From positions 62,001-126,000 of the forward strand of contig JAUEDM010000006.1 in the NCBI GenBank assembly GCA_033439685.1: DNA of 64,000 nt, given 5' to 3'. The notes beneath the pieces are model-generated. The model was given only the letters and a program-made list of their open reading frames with translations, had not been told where the DNA came from and did not search any database. Made by a program: the position numbers and the translations under genes. Shown in pieces: positions 10,381-19,933 of the stretch. Source of the DNA: Apodospora peruviana. Its lineage: Eukaryota > Ascomycota > Sordariomycetes > Sordariales > Lasiosphaeriaceae. Every line of letters begins with the position of its first letter. The stretch's first letter is position 1.

Positions 10381-11764
10381 ATGGCTGACTCCGCCCCTTC
10401 ACCCTCGGCCGCGGCGGCGTCTTCTTCGGCTTCGGCTCCGGCCACCACCGAATTTACCCCGGCATCTCCTGCCGCTGCTGCCGCCGCCTCTCCAGATCCG
10501 GCGCCCGGAATCGCAGTCGTACGATGATCATCCGTCCGTCCCTTGAGACTTTGACACTCAAAAATCTAACATTTCGTTACCTTAGGACCCTCGTTTCCAC
10601 CACGATGAAGATGATGCCGACTCGGCCCTAGGCGATGAAAAGTATTTCTCTCTGTTCACTCAGTCATTGGAGCAACGAACGACATAATGACTGACACCCT
10701 ACCAAAAAAAAAAAAAAAACAGTGCCCTTTCCACGACCTCAATCAACTCAACAATCTTTGAGTATCGCAACCTGCACGGCAGAACCTACCACAACTTTGG
10801 CGGCGGCGAGAAAGCCGAGTACTGGGCACCAAACGATGACACGCAAAACGAACAGCTGGACATCAAGTAACGTTGCCCCTGTCCATCTTCACTCAACCCC
10901 CTCACACCTCCTAACCTGCCCTCAAATAGCCACCACTTGTTGTCCCTAACCCTAGGCAACAAGTTATACCTCGCGCCCCTCTCCAACCCGAAAAAGGTCC
11001 TTGACATAGGCACCGGCACGGGGATCTGGGCAATAGATTTCGCAGACGAGTTTCCGGACGCAGCAGTAACCGGCATAGACCTCAGTCCAATCCAGCCGTC
11101 ATGGGTTCCACCAAACTGCTCTTTTGAGTTAGACGACGCATCAAAAGAGTGGACATACCCCGACAACACGTTCGATTACATCCACATCCGGTACATGATT
11201 GGGTCTTTCAAGGACTGGCAATCTGTTTACAGAGAAGCGTACCGCTGCCTCAAGCCGGGCGGCTGGCTCGAGCACTTTGAGTGTTCGTCCTCTGTGCTAT
11301 GCGACGATGGCTCGATTCCTGAGGACTCGATCTTCAGCGAATGGAAGAGGGTCTTCCATGAGGCGGGCGAGAAATTGGGGCAGACGTTTGAGGTTATCGA
11401 TGATGATAGGTATGTTGGGTGGATGAAGGAGGCGGGATTTAAGGATGTGCAGAGTAGGACGTTCAAGACGCCTGTCGGGTCTTGGCCGGCGGACAAGACT
11501 ATGAAGGAGATTGGGCAGTTTAATAGGCTGGGGTTGGAGATGGGTATCGAGGGGTTTGGGTTGTATGTGCTTACGCATATTATGGGTTGGAGTTATGAGG
11601 AGGTGCAGGTTTTTATGGCCAAGGTTAGGGCTGGGCTGAGGAATAAGAAGTGGCATGCTTATTGTGTTTGGTAAGTTACCCGATCTTTTGTTGGGTATAT
11701 TGAGAGGTTGCTAACATATTGTGTGAAAAGGGGTGCCGCGTGGACTCAGAAGCCTTTGGAATAG
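10381..11764 (+). CDS. LaeA-like SAM-dependent methyltransferase, five exons (370 aa)
   Basis: Exons 10381-10518, 10586-10641, 10723-10866, 10930-11670 and 11731-11764 join in frame to 370 residues. The N-terminal 45 residues are Ala/Ser/Pro-rich and probably disordered. The core shows EYRNLHGRTYH, PNDD, QLDINHHLL, SAM motif I VLDIGTGTGIWAIDF, 'VTGIDLSPIQPSWVPPN', DDASKEW and KPGGWLEHFE, and the protein ends GAAWTQKPLE. The closest relative in the window is the methyltransferase at 5248-6713. The shared architecture and several matching phrases (GTGTGIWAIDFADE, DLSPIQP) mark them as paralogues, but their identity elsewhere is moderate, so this is not a fresh duplication. Intron 2 ends in a run of 16 A before CAG. 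The substrate is unknown. Confidence 0.9.
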
Positions 11765-12539
11765 AGCTTCAATGGCCGGCATTCTGTTGAGAGCATCTAT
11801 CTCGCTCGACTGGAATTGGGGATGAGATTTTTTGTTTGGACAGCGGTTATTACAGATGGGTGTTGATATGTTCGAAGACTGGAAGTTCAAAAGTTAGGAA
11901 TAATTGAACAACTCATGAATAACGAACCACTCGCTTGATGATATCGACGGGGCCCGGCAAAAAAAATCTCTATCGTATGCGTCATTGACTGACTTATCAT
12001 TGACGTTGATTCTGATTTACTAGGTGTCTAAAGCTACAGTTGTCGGTATGCCCTAATGGAGGCAAAATGGCTCCACATGCCAAATCCGGTGAGTTGTCGC
12101 GAGGTCCTCGCCAAAATCTCGGAGACCGAGAAGTCGGCGGTAAACTGTGCCTTGATCGGTGCCTGAGTGGCCGTTTCAGTGGTCTGATTGTCCCGAGTCT
12201 TGCGCGGGACACTATTCGTCCGAGCCGCACAACACCACGAAGGCCACCCCAGCAGCCAACCGAAAGAGAGGGCGGCGCTGTTTGCCGCGTCTGCGGATTG
12301 CGCGGCCCCTTTCAAGCTGCGGATTTGACGCGACGTTCGTCACCTGCAAAACAATATCTTGAACACGTTGTCAAATAAAATTGACTGTAATGATATAAAG
12401 TAAGGTAGGTAGATATCTAAACTGTCCTCGAATGCTTTAATGTCTGCATCATCATCAATAGTCTCGGAACATAAACATCCTACCTCACACCAGCGCTACC
12501 ATATTTACATTACTTCAACTACAAATACCACATCACAAG
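11765..12539. other. Intergenic, no gene seen
   Basis: Open frames exist on both strands at 12034-12378, but they lack motifs and overlap each other antisense. Confidence 0.55.
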
Positions 12540-13931
12540 ATGACTCTGCAAGAGATCCCCTCCGAGAAAGCAGCAAACGCAGACTTGCTCACTGCGACCA
12601 ATAACCCCCCTCAACCTCACCAATATAGCGCCCAAGCCTCCACCGAGACCGAGCACGTTCATTGCGACTGTCACCGTATCTCCACCCGTCACCAACAGAA
12701 ATGGCAGAAACTCCAAACCGGTCTCGAGTTCCTCTCCCAAAAGATCGCCTACCCGCTCAACAGCGCCGCAACCAATCGAGGGTGCGAGTCTTTCGTGCCC
12801 CTGTCAATGGAAGAAGAATGCGCCAAGGCGGCTCGCATCCTTCGCAGCTTCTCTTCAGGTAAGTAATCCCCCCCCCCCCCCCCCCCCCTAATATTCAAAC
12901 CCAACTAACCTTTACTATAACCAGACCAAACCAACGATAATAACACCATCCCCCACTCAGCCCTCTCATCAGCCATCGGCATCTTAATAATCACAACCGG
13001 CCGCCTCGGCCTGTCCCGCCTGTCAGGGTCAACCGGCTCCGGCGTCCTCCTCGTCCGCCGCGAGGACACAGACACAGGGGAATGGGGTCTCCCCGCGGCG
13101 ATCCAGACGCACGGCATCGGTCTCGGACCCATTAACATCGGTTTCGCCGTCTCGGATCGCGTGTACTTGATCCGCACGCGCGAGGCGACTCTCGACTTGC
13201 TGGACAAGAAGAAGGGGTTCACGCTTGGACCGGAAGCGGTCCTCGCGGCCGGGAGCTGGGGGACTGTTGGCGGTGCCGGGATGACGTTCTCTGGTTCCTT
13301 GCAGGGCGTTGCTGAGACGATTATGAAAAGGAAGGAGGAGATGAAAAGACGGAAGCGGGAGCGGAGGCAACGCAAGTGGGCTAAGTGGGCGAAGTGGTCG
13401 GGAAGTTGTGAGTGTCAGTGCAACCATCATCATCATATGGCTGCTGCTGCTCGTGGTCAAGTTCAGTCTGAAGAGACGCAGCAGTATGGCGATGATGGTG
13501 CAAAATTCGTGGATGAGAAATCTGCTCTTCTGTTGGCGGAGGCAGTCATTGTCGAAAATGACCATGCCGACTGGGGTGACGCTAAGGTAAAGGAGGAAGA
13601 GGTCGAAACCAAGCCTGCCGCTGTCCCTGCTGTCAACACAGAGAGTAGTCGTGGGTCAGAGACCAAGCCTGGCAGTGGCAGCGCTTTCGACCGCCCAGTG
13701 CACTGCTACTTGCGCTCTTACGGCTTGTACGCCGGACTGCAAGCCGAAGGCACCATCTTCACCGAGCGCGCAGATGAGAACGCGCGGTTTTATGGTACCG
13801 CATCGTTCAACTTTGCGCAAGACGCCAGCGCCGGTGAGCACGTGTTCAATGTGCAAGCTGGTGCGCAGGCCGCTTTGACTGAGTTGAGGGAGGCGCTGGT
13901 CGCTGCTGAGGCTGGGGCTGCTTCTGTGTGA
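12540..13931 (+). CDS. SYLF/Ysc84-type (DUF500) domain protein, two exons (441 aa)
   Basis: Exon 1 is 12540-12858 and exon 2 is 12925-13931; the intron carries a 21-base C run just after its donor GTAAGT. The protein shows 'KAARILRSF', then the first half of the SYLF lipid/actin-binding domain: GSTGSGVLLVR, 'WGLPAAIQTHGIGLGP' and 'SDRVYLIRT'. The second half ('RSYGLYAGLQAEGTIF', ARFYGTASF) comes only about 170 residues later. Between them is a basic stretch (KRKEEMKRRKRERRQRK), a His cluster and an acidic, low-complexity segment. Yeast Ysc84 and Lsb3 bind Las17 and act at actin patches, but they carry an SH3 domain that is absent here, so only lipid or actin binding can be suggested. The protein is convergent with the PDI-like gene. 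Confidence 0.85.
12868..12888. repeat. Poly(C) tract, 21 bases, inside the SYLF gene intron
   Basis: An uninterrupted C run starting 9 bases after the 5' splice site, on the coding strand. Confidence 0.95.
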
Positions 13932-14259
13932 GGTGTTTCACGGTTGTATACCGATAGTTGTTTTCAGTTTTAATGATTGTCACAGGTGGACACATGCAGG
14001 TGTTTTCTTTGTGTTGATGGTCTTTCTTTTGAGTAATGGTAATTAATGAAGAAGGGTCTGGTGGAGTTAGAGCTTGGATAGTCCGTAATGCAGGAATCTC
14101 AATTCCTCTTCCAGTGATAATGCAGACCGAAACGAAAGAAAGTCAGGGTCCGCAAGCTCCCTAAGCTGGAAATGTTGGTAACTTACTTCAGAGACCAAGT
14201 ATATTTACTAGTAGGTAGTAAATGGAGAACATACCACAATTTGAAGTTCACCTAACTAA
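13932..14259. other. Convergent intergenic region, no gene seen
   Basis: The 328 bases between the ends of two convergent genes should hold both 3' UTRs. No ORF or repeat was seen. Confidence 0.6.
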
Positions 14260-15640
14260 CTACAGCTCCTCATGAGTTCTCCTTCCATCATCCCAAGCCT
14301 TGACCTTCCCATCAATAACATCATCCAAAAACTTCTCCACATTATCTGCCTTCAACTTCTGCATCGACTTTTTATAATGAAACTTCTCTCCCGTGTTAGT
14401 ATTCTCCAGCACCATCCCGCTCTTAGAACCAGCCCTGAGCCCCAGCATCGCCGGCATAGTCGGGTACTCATTAACATCGGTAATAGTAAAATGCAAAAAC
14501 TCTCCATATTTCTTAGCGAGCGGCCGCATCTCCTCTCTGTACTGCTCTTTCTCCTCCTCCGTCTTGGCAAAGTAATGCAGAATACTCTTTTGGCTCTTTA
14601 TTGTTTCCCAAACCAACAATATCAGCATCACCGCCCTTCATAACCTTTGGGTAGGACTAACCTGGGTATAATCGCCCTCATTCCGCCTCGTCAACTCAGG
14701 TATAAGCGGCTCGGCGCACACCTTGACAAACTCCTCGAGCGCTTCTACAGTGGCGACCTCAGAGGCAGTATGCTTCAGATCATCAATATTATTGAAGCAC
14801 ACCATCTCGGACTTTTTCTTGCCGCTGTCAGATATCGACAAGATAAAACTGTAGCGATCGCGATAATGCTTGGCGAGCGCCTTGAACCGGTCCCAAAAGT
14901 CCCAGTCGTCCGGGTGCGGGTGCGCGATGATGACGACGTCGTCTAGGAGCGACAGGGAGCCGACCTTGGTTTCGTCTACGCCGATTTCTAGCGGTTGCGG
15001 GGCGAGGGTGCGGTGCAGGAACATTCCCATTCTTAAGTGAAAAGGTTAGTGTGTCTGTGTCTGTGTCTGTGTCTGTGGATGTCGCTGTGAAGGAGAGACT
15101 TACGACCGGCCTTTCCTGTCTCCTCTGTACCGATCCATCCGACCGTCTCTGTGATAGAGCCGGATGGACGGGAACGAAGTCACGTCGAGGTCTTTGCAGA
15201 ACTTTAGGTGCGGACCGCTGCAGTCGAAGCTGACTATGTTGTCGTCTTTTTCTTTCTCTTGCATGACGGTCCATTCTTTCTCGAGGGCTTTGCTTTCCTC
15301 TCTATGCTTGTGTGTTAGCAGTTTGATCTGAGTGTTCAACGGGTTTCAACTTACTGAGTGGGCTATATCACATCACAGGAAAGGAGGTCATGGTAAATTC
15401 CTGTTTTATCACCACTCAAATGGGTTCGGGACGTTAATTCTTACCAGTACAACTATAAACAGAAGCAGGTCAGCTTCAGGCTTTCTTCGATGCCGTTGGA
15501 AGAAACTTACAAGCTATAAACATATACGCGTGCGAATCCAGTCCCTCTTGAAGACTCTGCTCGCTAACATGGTTCCATGCCAATCCAAGTCGCGCCACCC
15601 CAAGCAGCAGGAAAGAAAACAAAGAGATGGACCGCTTCAT
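14260..15640 (-). CDS. ER thioredoxin-fold/PDI-like protein lacking a visible CxxC, ends HEEL (about 349 aa)
   Basis: A multi-exon gene starting at the ATG at 15640. The signal peptide is MKRSISLFSFLLLGVARLGLA. Two very short exons then give FVLPTQ, joining to 'EESKALEKEW'. This first thioredoxin-like domain continues to 'CKDLDVTSFPSIRLY' with the cis-Pro. The position where PDI has CGHC is occupied by non-cysteine residues, so this domain should not be redox active. A b-like region (VVIIAHPHPDDWDFW) and a final domain ending 'AWDDGRRTHEEL' follow. HEEL resembles the fungal HDEL ER-retrieval signal. The last intron (66 bases) joins DYTQ to SQKSILHYF. The gene is divergent from a prolyl-hydroxylase-like gene across 410 bases. 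A non-catalytic chaperone role is an inference. Confidence 0.8.
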
Positions 15641-16050
15641 GTTGGCTCATTTGTTTAAGATACTTTGAGGAGTTGACGTCGGTCGATATGTGAATCCGCA
15701 AGAGCCGCATATGATGTGGAGGAAATACTCTCATAAGAACACCTTGTCGTATTGTTTGTGTTGTACGAATTTAGCCGCTCCGAGACAAATGCGACTGTCA
15801 AGATGTGACGTTGTCCACTGCCCTCCTGGCCGGCAGCCGGCTAATAAGTATGAATACAATGCTTTACAGGGGTAAAATCTGGGGTCGATATCACCCGATT
15901 TGACGGTTCGATGCTTAACTTGCCAATAAAACGGAGTCTGCTCCAAGGTGTCTGTCCCGCTATCGTAAAGAACACCTTATCTCCAATTCTAACTTGACAT
16001 CCCTTTGAAGACGGTTGGACCACATCACGACTGACCTGAGCAAACACAAG
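15641..16050. promoter_or_regulatory. Divergent promoter shared by PDI-like and prolyl hydroxylase genes
   Basis: The 410 bases between the two start codons must carry both promoters. No TATA box or specific operator is obvious to me. Confidence 0.5.
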
Positions 16051-16913
16051 ATGCGCCCAGTCCTGCCATTCCTAGCGTTAACCCTGCCGAGTCTGGCATC
16101 CACCTCAGACTCCTCGGCGCAAGCACCTATCGTCAACTCGGAAGAATATGTCTGCAAACACCCACCATACCAAGTCCAGATAGTCTCCTCATCGCCACTG
16201 GTAATCTACATAAGGGACTTCCTCACCGAAAGGGAACGCGCGCACTTGAAATCAATCAGGTAAGTCTCTCACATCCCCAATCATCTCCTCGAACTGGCGT
16301 GACCAACCGGTTATGTTTGATCAGCAAAAACACCTTCCGCACCTCCGCCGTCGGGTCGGGCTCAAAGGCCGCCCGCCGAACCTCGCAATCAACCTACCTC
16401 CCCTCCACCGATCCTATCGTCTCCTGCATCGAACAACGCGCAACCCTCTTCCAAGGCTACGACGTCCATCCCTCTCAACTCGAACCCTTGCAGCTAGTCC
16501 ACTACTCACCAGGCGAGCACTACCACCTCCACACGGACTGGTTTTCAGATGAAGCCTACAAGATGGCCGTAAACGGCGGCAACAGACTCTCGTCGTTCTT
16601 CGCCTACGTTTCCTTGAGCAACGATACCACCGGCGGAGGAACCAATTTTCCTCTCGTCAATGCGCCGCGAGATCCAAGATGGTGCGATGTGATTGATTGC
16701 GATGAGCAGTGGGAAAGGGGTGTGACTTTCCGGCCGATGGAAGGGAATGCGGTTTATTGGGAGAATTTGGAGGGTGATGGGACGGGGAATCATAGGACTG
16801 TGCATGCTGGATTGCCGGTTACCACCGGGGACAAGATTGGGATGAATATTTGGACGAGGCAGCTTCCGTTGAGCGATGAGGTGAGGGGGAGGTTTGAGTA
16901 TCCTGATTTGTGA
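16051..16913 (+). CDS. Prolyl 4-hydroxylase-like 2-oxoglutarate/Fe(II) dioxygenase, two exons (265 aa)
   Basis: Exons 16051-16259 and 16325-16913 join in phase. The start MRPVLPFLALTLPSLAST looks like a signal peptide. The dioxygenase core begins at 'PLVIYIRDFL' and contains 'YSPGEHYHLHTDWF', giving the HxD iron ligands, then 'GGGTNFPLV', the distal His in 'GNHRTVHAGLPV', and a Lys in TGDK that fits the 2-oxoglutarate salt bridge. All four catalytic residues are therefore present. The family hydroxylates prolyl residues. The substrate is unknown here, but the signal peptide suggests secretory-pathway proteins. It lies head to head with the ER PDI-like gene. Confidence 0.9.
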
Positions 16914-17745
16914 TGATGGATATGGACATGTATTTTCTGTCTGAACACCTACATAACGTGTCTGTGTAGACTGTGTCGAAAATTCGTTGTGGTGTAATTA
17001 ATCAGATATGATCTCACCGTACCGTCATGACCGCTTACACACACCCACTGAATCAAGGCCGTCAAACGGTGTCCCTTCCCTCCTCCAAGAGTCTACCCCT
17101 TTTTCTCGACGAGCCCAAGATCTGTGTCAGTAAGCAAGCACCATTGCCCTATTCCAGGGTGGGAAAAGCAGCACATTTTTCGGACCATCCAAGTCCTCAC
17201 ATGCACGTATCTGCACTTTCAACACATCCAGAGCCTGATATACCACATTGGGACTAGCGAAAAACAATCCCCCCTCCGCCCCCACCTCTCCTCCCCCTTA
17301 ACCTCAGCTCGTGTGGCTAGCCACATACTGGACCGCAGATAAATGACACATCCGGACCGGAGGAGCGGCTTCCTCTCCAAATTGGGGGACGACGAGGCTC
17401 TCCAAGCAGCCATTAAGCCCCAGCCAGATGTTGTGCGACCTGCATATCTACCCCGTCTCTGCCGCACATGCACAGCTCAAACATGCACAATTTCGCTCTC
17501 GCGGTTAGAGAGCCTCGTGGTTTATTTGCCGTTACCTAGTTTGGTGCTTCGTCCGGGGTGTTCAACTTCTGACTCCGGAGACACTGGTTGTGTCTAAACC
17601 ACAACCCTCGGCGTAATGACATAAAGTCATCATTAAATCTTTCTTCCCAACCATATACTTGCGTTTGGTTCATTGCGTCGCCGATGTCACTTCAATCTTT
17701 GCCATCCGTCATCAACTGACTGTTTGTTGATACAAACCAGCAATA
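16914..17745. other. Intergenic, no gene seen
   Basis: Only short overlapping ORFs without motifs. It includes the promoter of the downstream membrane protein gene. Confidence 0.6.
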
Positions 17746-19692
17746 ATGAAGCCTTCTCTCTCCTTCGTATCACCAACTTGCCTCCTCCTCCTCCTCCTCC
17801 TCCTCCACCTCTCCCATTCTGTCCACGCAACATCAGGCCCAGCAATCAATTTCACAGAATGCGGCAACGTAGCTCTGTCATTATTCTCCCAAAACCAATC
17901 CTCAATAACCCTAATCGACAAAGATGGCCTCCCGACAAACAACTCATCCCAAGCAATGGGAATAACCTACACAGACTGCGACTTGCACTGCGGGCCTCGG
18001 GGTAGCACCGAAGCCTTCGACTGGCAACCCTTCTCGGTAGCAATATTACAATGGCTGTTCCCCTGGCTCGCTCTCACCGCCCAGCTCCCCTACGAAACCC
18101 GCCACCGCGGATCCAACGTGATGGCCCTGATGCTGGCCGTCGGCAGCCCGATGCTGATCACCTACTCCCTCTTCATAACCATCCTCAACGCGAGGTGGCT
18201 GAACGTCCACTTCGGTCGACTGAGGAGTCAGAACGAGCAGCGCGGTCGCCGGAGCAGACAGGTCGTTATGTTGTCCGCTGCGCTGTTCGTGCTGAAAGAG
18301 ATCCAGCACGTTCCGATCGTGATCAGCGAGACGAGGAGGCGCTTCGCGCAGCTGGTCGTTAATCCGACCAACGAAAGATGGTGGGTTGCGTTGAGGGAAC
18401 AGCTGAAACGCACGAAGCGCGAATTCACCTACTCGCTGGGCGCGCAGGCCTTCTTCGTGGTGGTGCTGGCGTTCATGGCCATGGTCAATTTCATGGTCAT
18501 GATCGACCGGTTTACGGTCCGCGTGTTCGGTGTGGCCATCAACAATATCTGGATGTGGATGATTCCTGTTACCGTTGGGTGGGTGTGGGTCGGCACGCAG
18601 AATTCCGCTAATACGATTCGTGAGTGTCTGATGGAGGCGAGCAGCAAGGCTGTCTTCCTGCCAGATCTTACAACACACCATGGGCACCAAGGGATGGGAC
18701 GAGGAGGTCGTGACACGATCGGGTTCCAGGATTGGTCCTGGGAAAATAGGGATGATCTTGAGTCTGCTGGCACAGAATTGCACCAACAGCCCGCGAGACT
18801 TGGACGAGTCCAAACAGTACCGCCCGTCAAGCAAATCTACGAAGGCTGCAAAGGCGAAGCAGGGCCCATCTTCAACTACGCGCGCTTTCCTTCCCATCTA
18901 CAGACCTGCGCCCTGGTAATCGACATGTTCAAGACTCTGAACATGCGTCTCCACGAAGACGCCACCGTCCGCGTGCCCGTCGCTCGCAACAGCGAATGGC
19001 ATTACGATTCCGACAACGACGAACCCACCAAAACCGAAACCGAAACAGGCTGGAAAAAGAACCTCGACGGCACCCCCGAAGAAATAGAAGCCTGGCTTTT
19101 TCCTAATAACCCAGTACCAACATTCTCCCACTCCATCAACGTCCCTCTCATCTTCATCCAAGCCTTCGTCGTCGCAGCAGTCCTACAATGGGGCACAACA
19201 GGCGCAGCAGTCTGGCTGGCCTACCAGACTCCAGTCGTAGGCCTAGGCTGCGTATCAGGCTCCTATTTTCTTTACGGCGTAGCTGCGACACTAGTCTGGT
19301 TCCTGATGGTCTTCAGTGCCTACCTCTCACATTGCCACGCCGCCGACCTCTCCAACCCATCCATCCATATGCCACCGTTACGCCGTATGGCTTTAGAGTT
19401 CCTGATCCCCGCGACGCGGTACGTGGGCAAAGGCCTCGCGGTACTAAACAGTTTCTGGGTGCTGGCGTTTACTCTCCTACAATTCGCCGGCCGTTATCAG
19501 AACTGCTGGTGCATGTCGGTTATGGGTCGCGGCGGGTGGGTTATTCTGTGGGCGGACGACCAGCAGATTGCCGAAATCGCGTGGAATAGTTGGGTCGGGT
19601 CGTCGATCATGGTGTCTGTTACTGTTATTATTGTGGGCGTGTTGGTGCTGAATACTCAGGGGGAGGAGATTTATGAACGGCAGACGCAATGA
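17746..19692 (+). CDS. Fungal multi-pass membrane protein of unknown function (648 aa)
   Basis: An intronless 648-codon ORF. A signal peptide or first membrane segment (LLLLLLLLHL) is followed by a lumenal or extracellular segment with several N-glycosylation sequons and cysteines (CGNVAL, TDCDLHCG). Hydrophobic segments occur at about residues 92-112, 124-146, 230-252 and 262-280, in the region 465-525 (two or three), and at about 565-583 and 625-643, suggesting roughly nine passes. A long hydrophilic loop (about 290-460) lies in the middle. I do not recognise the family; no transporter, receptor or enzyme motif stood out. The regular alternation of hydrophobic segments and the clean start support a real gene. 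Confidence 0.8.
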   Translation: MKPSLSFVSPTCLLLLLLLLHLSHSVHATSGPAINFTECGNVALSLFSQNQSSITLIDKDGLPTNNSSQAMGITYTDCDLHCGPRGSTEAFDWQPFSVAILQWLFPWLALTAQLPYETRHRGSNVMALMLAVGSPMLITYSLFITILNARWLNVHFGRLRSQNEQRGRRSRQVVMLSAALFVLKEIQHVPIVISETRRRFAQLVVNPTNERWWVALREQLKRTKREFTYSLGAQAFFVVVLAFMAMVNFMVMIDRFTVRVFGVAINNIWMWMIPVTVGWVWVGTQNSANTIRECLMEASSKAVFLPDLTTHHGHQGMGRGGRDTIGFQDWSWENRDDLESAGTELHQQPARLGRVQTVPPVKQIYEGCKGEAGPIFNYARFPSHLQTCALVIDMFKTLNMRLHEDATVRVPVARNSEWHYDSDNDEPTKTETETGWKKNLDGTPEEIEAWLFPNNPVPTFSHSINVPLIFIQAFVVAAVLQWGTTGAAVWLAYQTPVVGLGCVSGSYFLYGVAATLVWFLMVFSAYLSHCHAADLSNPSIHMPPLRRMALEFLIPATRYVGKGLAVLNSFWVLAFTLLQFAGRYQNCWCMSVMGRGGWVILWADDQQIAEIAWNSWVGSSIMVSVTVIIVGVLVLNTQGEEIYERQTQ

Positions 19693-19933
19693 GTTCACGA
19701 TTTTTAGCCATGTAATTATATGTACTGTATGTGATGTATGACGGATGCCATGGAGTTCTGGGGCTGGTCTGGATGGAAGGGTTATAAGTAATGGCATTTG
19801 GACAACTTGGACTGGTGATGAGAAGAAAAGATAGATGTACCGTCAAGACGGATGACCCTTAATATATACATGTAATGTGATAAATACAACGGGAGGGAAA
19901 ATACCAAAACGCCTTTCATGTTCCGAATCCTAT

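Noticed and set aside
12034..12378. Overlapping ORFs on both strands between the methyltransferase and the SYLF gene
   Set aside because: No family features; mutually antisense.
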